Shown: positions 8,274 to 17,479, numbered from the stretch's first letter. The stretch: 64,000 nucleotides of DNA from Pseudomonas viridiflava (GCF_900582195.1 NZ_UTHA01000243.1:16407-80406); one strand, 5' to 3'. Notes: a model not told the origin generated them from the sequence alone. Numbers and translations: made by a program.

Positions 8274-8523
8274 AACACTTTCCTCGAAATTCTCAAAGCC
8301 GCGATCTTATCATTCATAAATACTTCGCGAGGCCCGCAAATTGGGCACAAAACAACGAGATTGATGGTTGCAGCCTCTGTATAGTTACGCCCTGGGAATT
8401 AATGCCGCTTCTGCGCGTCAGAAAGAGGCACCCAAACCGTGAGACTTCGCACTAATCTATACGTACCACCGACCTCTGCACTGTCTGAATCAGGTGCCCT
8501 ACAAAGCAATCAAGGAGAAGACC

Positions 8524-8718
8524 ATGCTGATACTCACCCGCAAAGTCGGTGAAAGCATAAACATCGGTGATGACATCACTATCACCATTCTGGGCGTTAG
8601 CGGCCAACAGGTCCGCATTGGTATCAACGCTCCGAAAAACGTTGCAGTGCACCGTGAAGAGATTTACCAGCGCATTCAGGCTGGCCTGACCGCCCCGGAC
8701 AAGCCACAAACTCCCTGA
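8524..8718 (+). CDS. rsmE: RsmE, CsrA-family translational regulator
   Basis: This 64-residue RNA-binding protein starts MLILTRKVGESINIGDDI and has the RNA-contact motif VAVHREEIYQRI. The sequence, including the tail GLTAPDKPQTP, fits RsmE of P. fluorescens better than RsmA, which differs early (RRVGETLMVGDD). RsmE binds A(N)GGA motifs in leaders and blocks translation of secondary metabolism genes until sequestered by RsmX/Y/Z RNAs. Its own Shine-Dalgarno region AAGGAGAAG contains an AAGGA, so autoregulation is possible. It is a stand-alone gene, not beside lysC as rsmA is. Confidence 0.92.
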   Translation: MLILTRKVGESINIGDDITITILGVSGQQVRIGINAPKNVAVHREEIYQRIQAGLTAPDKPQTP

Positions 8719-8735
8719 GCCGCCTCGCAGTCAGT

Positions 8736-8768
8736 AGCCAGTCCGTTTACCTCGTGGAATGACTGGCT
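8736..8768 (+). other. Inverted repeat after rsmE
   Basis: AGCCAGTC (8736-8743) and GACTGGCT (8761-8768) form an 8-base stem with a 17-base loop, 18 bases after the rsmE stop. It lacks a T run, so it may protect the 3' end or be a weak terminator. The rest of 8769-8928 shows only C-rich sequence. Confidence 0.4.
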
Positions 8769-8928
8769 AGAGATTCACGCGCCGTTTTGCCATCCGCTTC
8801 CCACTTCGCTGGGTACGGCGCCTGACACACCCCTCCCCTTCACACCCCCCTCCTGCTGCCGGATACTACCTGCCATCCCCGAAGCTGGCTGTCGGACATT
8901 TCCGATAGAGCGCAGAGAATTCGCCTTC

Positions 8929-9384
8929 CTAACCAAATGTCACTCCACGCGCCATCCCTGTGGCCGCCACCATTATCAGTACCAGCAACAACGCCTCGAC
9001 ATGACTGATTCGCGCGTACAGCTTTGCGCGCCCGGTATCGATGACTGCGCCGCGTGCGGACGCGATCCGCCACTTGATCAACGTGATCATCGGGCCGAGC
9101 TCTACAATCAGGATCAGCACAAACAGCGTCATCTTCAGATGAAACAGCGGCTGATGAAGATAATAGTCAGTGCCTTTTTCAAAGCCACCAAAAGCCCGCA
9201 TCCCGCCTGTCACCAGCAGAATCAGCGCAGAGATCCCCCAGAGATTATCGGCAAGTAAAACACGCCTGGCCTCACCTGCGCCGGCATCGAGGCGACTGAA
9301 TGCCGTCCCTCGAGTCAGAACCGCCCAAAAACCCAAGGCATAAGCCAGTAGATGAATAGCTGCAAGAAACCAGTGAGCCAGCAT
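8929..9384 (-). CDS. DUF2214 family inner-membrane protein
   Basis: This 151-residue protein has four hydrophobic helices and resembles DUF2214 (starts MLAHWFLAAIHLLAYALGFW; contains LADNLWGISALILLVTG and HLKMTLFV). The frame is open to 9537, but the ATG at 9384 has a GGGGGTG ribosome site upstream and gives the usual family length. No function is known. It has no partner gene: rsmE is on the other strand and tRNA-Val is 600 bases upstream. Confidence 0.75.
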   Translation of the reverse strand: MLAHWFLAAIHLLAYALGFWAVLTRGTAFSRLDAGAGEARRVLLADNLWGISALILLVTGGMRAFGGFEKGTDYYLHQPLFHLKMTLFVLILIVELGPMITLIKWRIASARGAVIDTGRAKLYARISHVEALLLVLIMVAATGMARGVTFG

Positions 9385-9522
9385 CGATACACCCCCATCC
9401 AAATGAGTTGAAAATCGGCCAGTCAGTAGTAGTCGAAAAAGCAGGGATTCGCTTGCGAGCAATCGCCCGGCAATTACAGGGTATCGAGCGGAAAAATAGA
9501 GCGGCAAAAGCCAAATTGCAGG

Positions 9523-9560
9523 CAAAAAAAATCCCAAGCAGCTGATGGAAGCTTGGGATT
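9523..9560 (-). terminator. Orphan rho-independent terminator (minus strand)
   Basis: Read on the minus strand, AATCCCAAGC and GCTTGGGATT pair around an 11-base loop and are followed by eight T residues. No annotated gene ends here; the nearest upstream gene on this strand, tRNA-Val, already has its own terminator at 9918-9949. It therefore probably ends an unannotated short transcript arising in 9561-9917, where I see no convincing protein gene. Confidence 0.7.
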
Positions 9561-9917
9561 TAAAAATGCATAAACCGTGGTGGTGAACGCGGGGCGAATG
9601 TTACTTAATTCCACGGACAGTAACAACGTTTTTTTGATAACCGGTTGGTTAGTAACACTCGTAACCTATTCAATATCCACATCTTTTCAAAGGGCGCTCG
9701 CGACGAGCGGCAAACCGCCTGACCCGACGATGCAGACATTCGACCGTGGGCGGGGGCACGACGAAGACTTGCGCACGCCATTCAGCAAGGACCGCAAAAC
9801 GGTGAAGTACGACTCGCAGTGGATCAATAGGCCAGGCATGGAATCTCGAACGCCCTGAAATCGACCGAACGTGAAGTCCAGCTGGCGCCCTAGAGGAGGA
9901 TTTGCAAATCGCAGACA

Positions 9918-9949
9918 ACAAAAAAGGGCCCACCTTTCGGTGAGCCCTT
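9918..9949 (-). terminator. Terminator of tRNA-Val(GAC)
   Basis: On the minus strand AAGGGCTCACC pairs with GGTGGGCCCTT around GAAA, followed by a T run. It lies about 30 bases after the tRNA 3' end. Confidence 0.85.
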
Positions 9950-9978
9950 CTAGACCGCCCAGCAGAGCGGATTTTGTT

Positions 9979-10055
9979 TGGTAGGCGCGATTGGACTCGA
10001 ACCAACGACCCCCACCATGTCAAGGTGGTGCTCTAACCAACTGAGCTACGTGCCT
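9979..10055 (-). tRNA. tRNA-Val (GAC anticodon)
   Basis: The 77 bases fold as a full cloverleaf with CCA encoded. The anticodon loop TTGACAT gives GAC. The acceptor strands AGGCACG and CGCGCCT pair except for an A-C mismatch at the fifth pair, while the D, anticodon and T arms are normal. It reads valine GUC/GUU codons. Confidence 0.95.
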
Positions 10056-10238
10056 GCTGTGAGGCGGCATTCTACGGAATTCCGGAGGGGTGTCAACACC
10101 TTTTTTTCACCTAACCCTATGAATATGCAAAATATTTAATTTCGGGTCGCCAACGAAGATTTTCCGTTGGCTGGCGGAGGTTTTTCAACTCGGGTAGGAT
10201 CGATGCACTCGTAAAATATATTAAACAGAGGCTGCAGG

Positions 10239-11522
10239 ATGGCGAACACCCTTTACCCAGAGTCCTATTACGCTGCGTCGGCCAACGCCGTACCGCCCCG
10301 CCCTGCCTTGCAGGATGATGTGGAGACGGACGTCTGTGTGATCGGCGCCGGGTATACCGGATTGTCCTCTGCCTTGTTTCTGCTGGAAAACGGTTTTCGC
10401 GTCACCGTCCTGGAAGCGGCCAAGGTCGGCTTCGGCGCCTCGGGGCGCAATGGCGGGCAGATCGTCAACAGCTATAGCCGTGACATCGACGTCATCGAGC
10501 GCAGTGTCGGCCCCAAACAAGCACAACTGCTCGGGCAGATGGCGTTCGAGGGCGGTCGGATCATTCGCGAGCGCGTGGCCAAGTACAACATTCAGTGCGA
10601 CCTGAAGGATGGCGGCGTGTTCGCCGCGCTGACAGCCAAGCAGATGGGCCATCTGGAATCGCAGAAGCGCCTCTGGGAGCGCTTCGGTCATACGCAGCTC
10701 GAACTGCTCGATCAACGCCGTATTCGCGAAGTGGTTGCGTGCGATCAGTACGTCGGCGGCATGCTCGACATGAGCGGCGGGCATATTCATCCGCTGAACC
10801 TCGCGCTCGGCGAAGCGGCGGCGCTCGAGTCCCTCGGCGGCACTATTTACGAACAATCACCCGCCGTGCGCATCGAGCGCGGCGCCAACCCGGTCGTGCA
10901 CACGCCGCAAGGCAAGGTCAGAGCCAAGTTCATCATCGTCGCCGGCAATGCCTACCTCGGCAATCTGGTGCCGGAACTGGCAGCCAAGTCGATGCCATGC
11001 GGCACGCAAGTGATCACCACCGAGCCGCTGGGCGATGAGCTGGCGCGAGCGTTACTACCTCAGGATTACTGCGTTGAAGACTGCAATTATCTGCTCGACT
11101 ACTACCGCCTGACGGGCGACAAGCGTCTGATTTTCGGTGGAGGCGTGGTGTATGGTGCGCGCGATCCGGCCAACATCGAGGCGATCATCCGTCCGAAAAT
11201 GCTCAAGGCGTTTCCGCAACTCAAGGATGTGAAGATTGATTACGCCTGGACAGGAAACTTCCTGCTGACTTTGTCGCGTTTGCCACAGGTTGGCCGACTG
11301 GGCGACAACATCTATTACTCGCAGGGCTGCAGTGGCCATGGTGTGACCTACACGCATTTGGCAGGCAAGGTCCTCGCTGAAGCGTTGCGCGGTCAGGCCG
11401 AACGTTTTGATGCGTTTGCCGACTTGCCGCACTATCCATTCCCCGGCGGACAGCTGCTGCGTACGCCATTTGCTGCGTTAGGTGCTTGGTATTACGGCTT
11501 GCGCGACAAATTCGGGATGTAA
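10239..11522 (+). CDS. FAD-dependent oxidoreductase, PuuB/OrdL-like
   Basis: This 427-residue DAO-family flavoprotein has the dinucleotide-binding motif DVCVIGAGYTGLSSALFL near residues 31-48, FGASGRNGGQIV at 68-79 and the C-terminal FAD contact YSQGCSGHGVTYTHLAGK. It resembles gamma-glutamylputrescine oxidase, which oxidises an amine and yields H2O2. No glutamylpolyamine synthetase or aldehyde dehydrogenase gene is adjacent, so the substrate is uncertain. A ribosome site (AGAGGCTGCAGG) precedes the ATG and a shared terminator follows. Confidence 0.82.
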   Translation: MANTLYPESYYAASANAVPPRPALQDDVETDVCVIGAGYTGLSSALFLLENGFRVTVLEAAKVGFGASGRNGGQIVNSYSRDIDVIERSVGPKQAQLLGQMAFEGGRIIRERVAKYNIQCDLKDGGVFAALTAKQMGHLESQKRLWERFGHTQLELLDQRRIREVVACDQYVGGMLDMSGGHIHPLNLALGEAAALESLGGTIYEQSPAVRIERGANPVVHTPQGKVRAKFIIVAGNAYLGNLVPELAAKSMPCGTQVITTEPLGDELARALLPQDYCVEDCNYLLDYYRLTGDKRLIFGGGVVYGARDPANIEAIIRPKMLKAFPQLKDVKIDYAWTGNFLLTLSRLPQVGRLGDNIYYSQGCSGHGVTYTHLAGKVLAEALRGQAERFDAFADLPHYPFPGGQLLRTPFAALGAWYYGLRDKFGM

Positions 11523-11550
11523 AAAAGGGCCGCTGAACAGCGGCCCTCTT
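11521..11550. terminator. Bidirectional terminator between converging genes
   Basis: GGGCCGCT-GAAC-AGCGGCCC (11527-11546) is flanked by an A run on the left and CTCTTT on the right. It can end both the FAD oxidase and the minus-strand XdhC operon. Confidence 0.85.
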
Positions 11551-11569
11551 TATTCAACACTGAACGGTT

Positions 11570-12541
11570 TCAGAGCTGATCCCGAGCAATCCCGCTACGA
11601 ATACGCACAATATCAGCCAGCACGGCCAAGGCAATTTCCGCCGGCGTCTTGCTGCCGAGGTTAAGCCCGATCGGCGCATGAATCCGCGCCAACTCGCTCT
11701 CCCTCAGCCCGCCAATCCGGCGCAATCGCTCAAAGCGTTTCTGCGACGTCTGCAGCGACCCCATCACGCCAATGTAGAACGCTTCAGTGCGCACCGCTTC
11801 CATCATCGCCAAATCGTCGATGCGCGGATCATGCGTCAGCGCCACGACCGCGGTATCACGATGACAGCCGCCGTCAGCAATAAACACCGATGGCAATTGC
11901 CGACGAACCTCCACGCCATCAAGCACCACACCTTCCAGTACTTCATCGCGCGGATCGCAGAGAATCACTTCAAAGCCAAGGCCAACAGCAAACTCGGCAC
12001 AGGCCTGCGCCACGCTGGAATAACCGGCGAGCAACAAGCGCTGCGCCGCGCCGACACGAATGCGTACCCGATCAATCTCGCGCTCGATCCGCGCACCCTG
12101 CTCGCGATCGGCAAACAGAGTGCGTGCACCGCTGGCCAGATCGACCTCGCGAATCAAGCGACGCTGACCAAGCAGCGCCGACTCCAATTCACGCAGATGC
12201 GCCTGCACCTCGCAGTCAGCGTCAAATTTCTCAACCAGCACATCGAGAATGCCGCCACAGGGCAGGCTGACCCGCGAGCGCGGATCGTCGCCTTCGCCGT
12301 AACGCACGACATTGACCGCATCGAGAAACGCACCTTCGGCGACGCGCTCGAGAAAATCTTCCTCGACGCAACCGCCAGACAGCGACCCGATCCACTGTCC
12401 GCCTTCGTTCACCGCCAGCAGCGAACCCGGCGCACGCGGTGCCGAGCCGTAAGTGGTCAACACGGTGCAGAGCCAGATACGCTGCCCCGCCACCGACCAC
12501 TCCAGCGCACGGCGCAGCACTTGTAGATCGAGATGCTGCAT
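11570..12541 (-). CDS. XdhC-family molybdenum cofactor maturation protein
   Basis: This 323-residue protein has the XdhC/CoxI N-terminal part (LTTYGSAPRAPGSLLAV and GSLSGGCVEEDFL, where Cys58 may handle sulphur) and a C-terminal Rossmann domain (EVILCDPRDE, VVALTHDPRIDD, FYIGVMGS). Such proteins bind and sulphurate Mo cofactor before insertion into hydroxylases. The glycine motif that opens the Rossmann fold is altered (LLLAGYSSVAQ). It is the last gene of the Mo hydroxylase operon, 1 base after the cytochrome gene, so its client is almost certainly that enzyme. Confidence 0.88.
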   Translation of the reverse strand: MQHLDLQVLRRALEWSVAGQRIWLCTVLTTYGSAPRAPGSLLAVNEGGQWIGSLSGGCVEEDFLERVAEGAFLDAVNVVRYGEGDDPRSRVSLPCGGILDVLVEKFDADCEVQAHLRELESALLGQRRLIREVDLASGARTLFADREQGARIEREIDRVRIRVGAAQRLLLAGYSSVAQACAEFAVGLGFEVILCDPRDEVLEGVVLDGVEVRRQLPSVFIADGGCHRDTAVVALTHDPRIDDLAMMEAVRTEAFYIGVMGSLQTSQKRFERLRRIGGLRESELARIHAPIGLNLGSKTPAEIALAVLADIVRIRSGIARDQL

Positions 12542-12542
12542 G

Positions 12543-13778
12543 TCAGTGCGCCTTGTGCTCTACAGACGGTGCGTCGGCTTGCAGTTTCTGCACTTCACTC
12601 ACGGCCAACTCAGCGGATTGACCACCCCAACCTTGACGCAGGTAGTTGAGCAGATCGGTCAGCTGCTCAGGCTTGAGCTTGTCGGCGAAACCCGGCATCG
12701 GTTGCATGTGCTCGAAGCCGGAGAACTTCTGCTCGCCGATCCCATCCTCGATCACCCGCAACAGGTTGCGTGGATCTTCGAGGCGCAACGTGGTGTTGCC
12801 GCGCATGGCCACCGCGATGTGTGGTTTACCTTCGCCCCCGACTGCATGGCAACCAGCGCAGACGTTCAGGTACTCCTGCTGGCCGCGCTGGGCGCTGGCG
12901 CTGAGTTTCTCGACTGGCACCTCAACGAGGACTTTGGCTGCCGGCGGTTTGTCGCCGAGCAGGAACGTCGCCATCGCCGCCAGATCTACATCGCTCAGGC
13001 CCTGGGTGCTGTTGTGGAACACCGGGAACATCTCGTTGAACATCGTCCCCTGCGCACTCATCCCGTGCTTGAGGAACGTGCTGAGATCCTGCTCATTCCA
13101 GCCGCGAGCCGCCAGATCAGTGGCCAGCAGGCTCGGCGCCAGGTAACCATTGAGGATGCCGCCAGTCAGGCGCTTATCCAACTGCATCGCCCCCGGCAGG
13201 CCGCGTGGCGTGTGGCATTCGCCGCAGTGGCCGAGGACTTCTACCATGTACTGGCCACGCTTCCAGGCTTCACTTTTGCCTTCGGCCGACTCCAGCTTCA
13301 GCGCTTTGCCATACATCATGTTCCAGCCGATCAGGCCCGGACGCACGTTGAACGGAAAGCTCAGGCTGGTGACCGGTGCTGCACGTTCGATAGGCTCGAT
13401 GGTTTTCAGGTACGCATGGATCGCATCGGAATCTTCGCGCGGCATCAGGTGATACGAGGTGTAAGGCATCGCCGGATACAGGTTCGCGCCATCGCGACGC
13501 TTGCCCTCGGTCAGCGCTGCAAAGAACTCGTCATCGTTGTACAGACCGATGCCGTGCTCTTTGCTCGGGGTAATGTTGGTGCCGTAGATCGTGCCGAACG
13601 GCGACACAATCGGCAGGCCACCAGCAAACGGCGCACCACCGGGGGCAGTGTGGCAAGCCATGCAGTCAGCGGCGCGAGCTAGGTATTCGCCGCGCTTGAC
13701 CTGGTCATCAGCGTGGGCGAACAACACCGGCGCAGCGAGGCCGACCGCCAAGGTCAGGCGGCTCAGAAAAAGCTTCAT
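12543..13778 (-). CDS. Tri-haem cytochrome c subunit of a molybdenum hydroxylase
   Basis: This 411-residue exported protein (signal peptide ending near FAHA at 23) carries three c-type haem sites: CMACH (39-43), CGECH (185-189) and CAGCH (307-311). The layout is that of the cytochrome subunit of periplasmic alcohol/aldehyde dehydrogenases. It would pass electrons from the 2Fe-2S subunit to ubiquinone or a terminal oxidase. It starts 2 bases after the iron-sulphur gene, so it belongs to the same operon. It has no obvious C-terminal membrane anchor. Confidence 0.92.
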   Translation of the reverse strand: MKLFLSRLTLAVGLAAPVLFAHADDQVKRGEYLARAADCMACHTAPGGAPFAGGLPIVSPFGTIYGTNITPSKEHGIGLYNDDEFFAALTEGKRRDGANLYPAMPYTSYHLMPREDSDAIHAYLKTIEPIERAAPVTSLSFPFNVRPGLIGWNMMYGKALKLESAEGKSEAWKRGQYMVEVLGHCGECHTPRGLPGAMQLDKRLTGGILNGYLAPSLLATDLAARGWNEQDLSTFLKHGMSAQGTMFNEMFPVFHNSTQGLSDVDLAAMATFLLGDKPPAAKVLVEVPVEKLSASAQRGQQEYLNVCAGCHAVGGEGKPHIAVAMRGNTTLRLEDPRNLLRVIEDGIGEQKFSGFEHMQPMPGFADKLKPEQLTDLLNYLRQGWGGQSAELAVSEVQKLQADAPSVEHKAH

Positions 13779-13780
13779 GC

Positions 13781-14320
13781 TTAACCCTCCTTGACCAGGC
13801 CGAGATCGGTCAGCACGTTACGGGTGGCGTTGTAATAACGCACGTACCCGGTACAACGGCAGACGTGATGGCCGAGGCTGTCCTCGATGACTTGTTCGAG
13901 CTTGCTTTGCACGGTCGGCTGGCGCTGCAGCTTTTCCACCAGCACGGTTGCAGCGTTGACGAAGCCCGGCGCGCAGTAGCTGCACTGGAAGGCGAACTCG
14001 TCGACGAAGCGCTGCTGAATCGGGTTCAGCTCGGTGACCTGGCCCGCCTCGTCGCGCTTGGCGTGGGATTCGATGGTGCGGACTTTTTTGCCTTCGAAGT
14101 AATGCGCACCGGTGATGCAGGTGCGCACTTCTTCGCTGGTGCCGTCCGGGTTGTCGACGATCACCACGCAGGCGTGACAGATACCCTGGCCACAGCCCAG
14201 GCGCGAACCGGTGAGGTTTTTGTATTCGTGCAGGTAGTCGATCATCGGCAGGTCATCAGGGATGTCCACCGGGCCGACGGATTGACCATTGAGGGTCAGT
14301 TGAAGCGGACGGTTAGCCAT
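13781..14320 (-). CDS. 2Fe-2S subunit of a molybdenum hydroxylase
   Basis: This 179-residue protein has the plant-type ferredoxin site GCGQGICHACVV followed by a further Cys (TCITG), and a second 2Fe-2S domain with CSYCAPGF and CRCTGY. It matches the small subunits of CO dehydrogenase/isoquinoline oxidoreductase enzymes. The frame is open further upstream, but the ATG at 14320 overlaps the large-subunit stop by 8 bases (ATGGCTAA), which fits coupled translation. It has no signal peptide, so it is probably exported by riding with the Tat-targeted large subunit. Confidence 0.93.
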   Translation of the reverse strand: MANRPLQLTLNGQSVGPVDIPDDLPMIDYLHEYKNLTGSRLGCGQGICHACVVIVDNPDGTSEEVRTCITGAHYFEGKKVRTIESHAKRDEAGQVTELNPIQQRFVDEFAFQCSYCAPGFVNAATVLVEKLQRQPTVQSKLEQVIEDSLGHHVCRCTGYVRYYNATRNVLTDLGLVKEG

Positions 14321-17144
14321 TGAGGGCCTCCTTGATGCGCGCAGCAGTGATGGGCAGATCGCGAACACGTTTACCGATGGCATGCGCCACGGCGTTACCG
14401 ATGGCACCGACAATCGGGATCATCACCACTTCGGCGATGCCTTTGGACGGGTCGCTCGGTGACAGGGCCGGGAGAATCTCCGACGTCTGTTTCCACACCG
14501 CAACGTGGCGCGCCATCGGCAGACGGTAACGGTTGAAGTTCCAGTCACCCTCCCCCGGCCCACCTTCGTACAGCGGCATTTCTTCCATCAAGGCGTGACC
14601 GATGCCCATGGCGATACCGCCTTCCATTTGGCCCTTGACCAGCTCTTCAACCAGCACACGACCGCACTCGACCCACGAATGGTGATTGAGCACTTCGACT
14701 TCCGCCGAGCCTTTGTTGACCTTCAGCTCGACCAGCGTGGCGACCGGGCTGTAGTAAGTCACCGCAGCGTTGTTCAACTGCACAACCGGGTAATTGATGT
14801 TCTGGCGATCCAACAGGTGGAAACCAGACGTGGTCATCAACGCCTTCTTCGCTTTCGGCGCGCCGTCACCGTATTTCACCGCGAGACCATCGAGCGGCAG
14901 ACGCTCGCGCACGCCGTCGATGCTGTATTCGGCTTCGGCCCAACTCCAGCGGTTGAACGCGTGAACGGTGGCGCCGGTCACCAGACCACGCTCGTGAGCA
15001 TGTTTGGCCAGTTCTTCGAAGCTCAGCGGCTGCATGCCGTTGGCGGTGAGTTTGCCATCAACCCAATGCGCATCTTCGCGACGCACCACATAAGGGTTGG
15101 CTTGACCGCCGTAAGGACCCTGACGCCAGATTTCCATGGCCGCCGGCCACAGACCGTTGTTGAACAGCACACGCGCCGCTTCACGGGTGGCGTGGCTGAA
15201 GTAGTAGGCCGAGTTGGTCGCCGACGAGGCCGATGCCAGTTTGCCGACCCAGCGCGGGTTGCGCAGCAGGTTGTCCTGCTCGGCCTGGCTCATGATGTAA
15301 GGGTTGCCGCTGGTAATCAGCTGCATTTCCTTCCATTCGGTTTCGCCGGTTTTCACTTCGTGCGCCGGACTGCCGAGGAAATCGGCAACAACCAGGGCCT
15401 GCGAGGTGGACATGCCGGTGCCGATTTCAATACCGATATGGCGCAGGGTAATGCGGCCATCGGCGGTGAATTCGATGCTGGCCATCGGCGCTTCGGAACC
15501 GGTGCCGAAGTCTTTCTGGCAAATGGCAAAACCAACGCCGTACCAGTTGTCCGGGTCGGCGGCTTCGCGTTGTTTCTTGATCGCGTCGCGGTTTTTCCAG
15601 ACTTCGTGCACCGCGGCCTTGTCGAGAATCTCGTGCAGGCGCAGCGCACCGGCCGGGATCGCGCCCTGGGTGTTTTTCATGCCTGAACGCAAGGCGTTCT
15701 TGCGACGCAGATCAATCGCGTCGACACCGAGACGATTGGCGATTTCGTCGACCATCATCTCGGTCGCCGCCATGCTTTGCAGCGTGCCGTAGCCGCGCAT
15801 CGAACCCGCTTCAACACCGCGCGAATGGTAGGCGGTGACCTGCAGATCGTTCTGCGGCATGTAGTAGATCGACTGCGCCGCCGTGGCGCCCACTGCGGCT
15901 ACCGATGGGCTGTAGTTGATCCGACCACCACCGTCCACGCTCATTTCGGCGCGGAAAATCTTGAAACTGTAGTCGTTCTTGTCCACGGCCAGTTGGTAGC
16001 GGATGTCGAACGGGTGACGCTTGATGCCGCTCTGGAACTGCTCGTAGCGGTCGTTGGCCAGGCGCACCGGCACACCAGCGCCGTACAACGCTGCCAGGGC
16101 TGCGTAGTAGACGAAGATGTTGTGGTCTTTGGACCCGTACCCGACGGTGTAGCCCGGGTGCATGTTCAAGCTGTCGAGGCCGAAACGCGACGGCGCGATC
16201 ATTTTCGCGGTCTCGGTCGCTGCTTCCAGCGGGCACTGGGTCGCTACCACGAAGTGCAGGGTTTTGCTCTTCGGGTCGTACCAGCCGTTGCCGTTGTCCG
16301 GCTCCATGGCGGCCGGCTCGATCGACGGGGTTTTGTAGCGCTCGTCGAACACCAGCCAGTTGTCCGGCGGCGTATCGATCTCTTGCTTCATGCGGTCGGC
16401 GTAGAACAGGCCGCGCTCGGTCAGGTTGCCGTGCAGGTTCGGCTGGGAATTCCACACCGGACGACGGTTTTTGAGCATCGGGAACAGGATCGAATCCTTT
16501 AGGCTGGCAAATTCATCTTCGTCTGCCGAGGTCGCGCCGCCCACACGTACGTAGCGGAAGCTGCCATACGGATCGCCTTCGTAATACGGCACTTGTGCAC
16601 CGTACCGAATCGCTTTGTCATTGAATTTGAGTTTGTTCTTGGCCTGACGGAAACGCTCGAAGTCGTTCCAGATCAGGATGGCTACCGGGTGACCGATGAA
16701 CATCGGCACCTTGCCTTCCGGCAGCAGTGGATCCGGGGCGTGCTCTTCCGGGAAGACGATGCCGTCCTTGTCCAGATCCGCGGCGGTGACGATGCGGTCC
16801 GGCTGCAAATCGGCGCCGAGCCACGACAGGTCGTAACCGGCGTAGATGCGGTCAGCCTTGATGGTTTTCAGCAGCATGGCGTGGCCTTGCTGTTCAGGCC
16901 AGCCTGGCATGTCCTTGGAGCGGATGTCGCGGGCAAAGACTTTGCTGCCGCAGACTTTGGATAGGGCATCGTTACGCTGACGCGCCTTGCCGTTGTTGCC
17001 GAGCCACTTCTCGGACGGCACGGTGACGCTGTTTTCCATCAAGGCAGCCAGCGCCTGACTGCTGAGCGGCGTGAGCGTGACGCTCACACCCGCCACCAGC
17101 CCGCCCTGGAGGAACGAGCGCCGGGATATATCACGGTTGGACAT
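14313..17144 (-). CDS. Molybdopterin-binding subunit of an aldehyde oxidoreductase-type hydroxylase
   Basis: This 943-residue subunit of the xanthine oxidase superfamily starts with a Tat signal peptide (SRRSFLQGG at about 8-16), so it should be assembled in the cytosol and exported folded. Molybdopterin-binding segments such as GVEAGSMRGYGTLQSMAATEM are seen, as is the catalytic Glu in GIAEVVMIPIVGAIGNAV (near 905). The nearest characterised types are isoquinoline 1-oxidoreductase and membrane aldehyde dehydrogenases. The substrate cannot be told from sequence. As first gene of the operon it is followed by the 2Fe-2S, cytochrome c and XdhC genes. Confidence 0.92.
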   Translation of the reverse strand: MSNRDISRRSFLQGGLVAGVSVTLTPLSSQALAALMENSVTVPSEKWLGNNGKARQRNDALSKVCGSKVFARDIRSKDMPGWPEQQGHAMLLKTIKADRIYAGYDLSWLGADLQPDRIVTAADLDKDGIVFPEEHAPDPLLPEGKVPMFIGHPVAILIWNDFERFRQAKNKLKFNDKAIRYGAQVPYYEGDPYGSFRYVRVGGATSADEDEFASLKDSILFPMLKNRRPVWNSQPNLHGNLTERGLFYADRMKQEIDTPPDNWLVFDERYKTPSIEPAAMEPDNGNGWYDPKSKTLHFVVATQCPLEAATETAKMIAPSRFGLDSLNMHPGYTVGYGSKDHNIFVYYAALAALYGAGVPVRLANDRYEQFQSGIKRHPFDIRYQLAVDKNDYSFKIFRAEMSVDGGGRINYSPSVAAVGATAAQSIYYMPQNDLQVTAYHSRGVEAGSMRGYGTLQSMAATEMMVDEIANRLGVDAIDLRRKNALRSGMKNTQGAIPAGALRLHEILDKAAVHEVWKNRDAIKKQREAADPDNWYGVGFAICQKDFGTGSEAPMASIEFTADGRITLRHIGIEIGTGMSTSQALVVADFLGSPAHEVKTGETEWKEMQLITSGNPYIMSQAEQDNLLRNPRWVGKLASASSATNSAYYFSHATREAARVLFNNGLWPAAMEIWRQGPYGGQANPYVVRREDAHWVDGKLTANGMQPLSFEELAKHAHERGLVTGATVHAFNRWSWAEAEYSIDGVRERLPLDGLAVKYGDGAPKAKKALMTTSGFHLLDRQNINYPVVQLNNAAVTYYSPVATLVELKVNKGSAEVEVLNHHSWVECGRVLVEELVKGQMEGGIAMGIGHALMEEMPLYEGGPGEGDWNFNRYRLPMARHVAVWKQTSEILPALSPSDPSKGIAEVVMIPIVGAIGNAVAHAIGKRVRDLPITAARIKEALNG

Positions 17145-17390
17145 GGATCATCCTCTGGGCGGTTATGTGTCCGCCCTTCTGGTTATCTACTGGGGAATCT
17201 CGAGTCTTGCAGAAGCCCTTTCTGGCGAAGCAAAGAGCTGTGTTGACAGTGCAAAGCTGACCGAAAGGTTAACTTTAAAGGTTTCTCGGCTCGCAGCAAA
17301 CAACCAGTTACAAAAATTTGACTAAAGAATCAAAAAATCAATGCGACATGCTATCGCAGCAAACCCGTATAGATAACGGGACAGACCTAT

Positions 17391-17479
17391 GTGGGAGCGA
17401 GCTTGCTCGCGAAAGCGCAGGTCCAGCCACCGCAAATTTTGAATGTACCGACGTCTTCGCGAGCAAGCTCGCTCCCACA
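17391..17479. repeat. REP pair (REPIN), head-out form
   Basis: GTGGGAGCGAGCTTGCTCGC at the left and the inverse GCGAGCAAGCTCGCTCCCAC at the right are separated by about 45 bases. This is the P. fluorescens REP family. The flanks 17145-17390 and 17480-17549 hold no gene that I can support; the first should contain the Mo hydroxylase promoter, but no clear one stands out. Confidence 0.9.

Noticed and set aside
9561..9978. Phage integration scar beside tRNA-Val
   Set aside because: I looked for a partial tRNA 3' repeat and integrase remnants and found neither.
9670..10023. 117-codon minus-strand frame
   Set aside because: It runs through the tRNA-Val gene and its terminator and has no domain.
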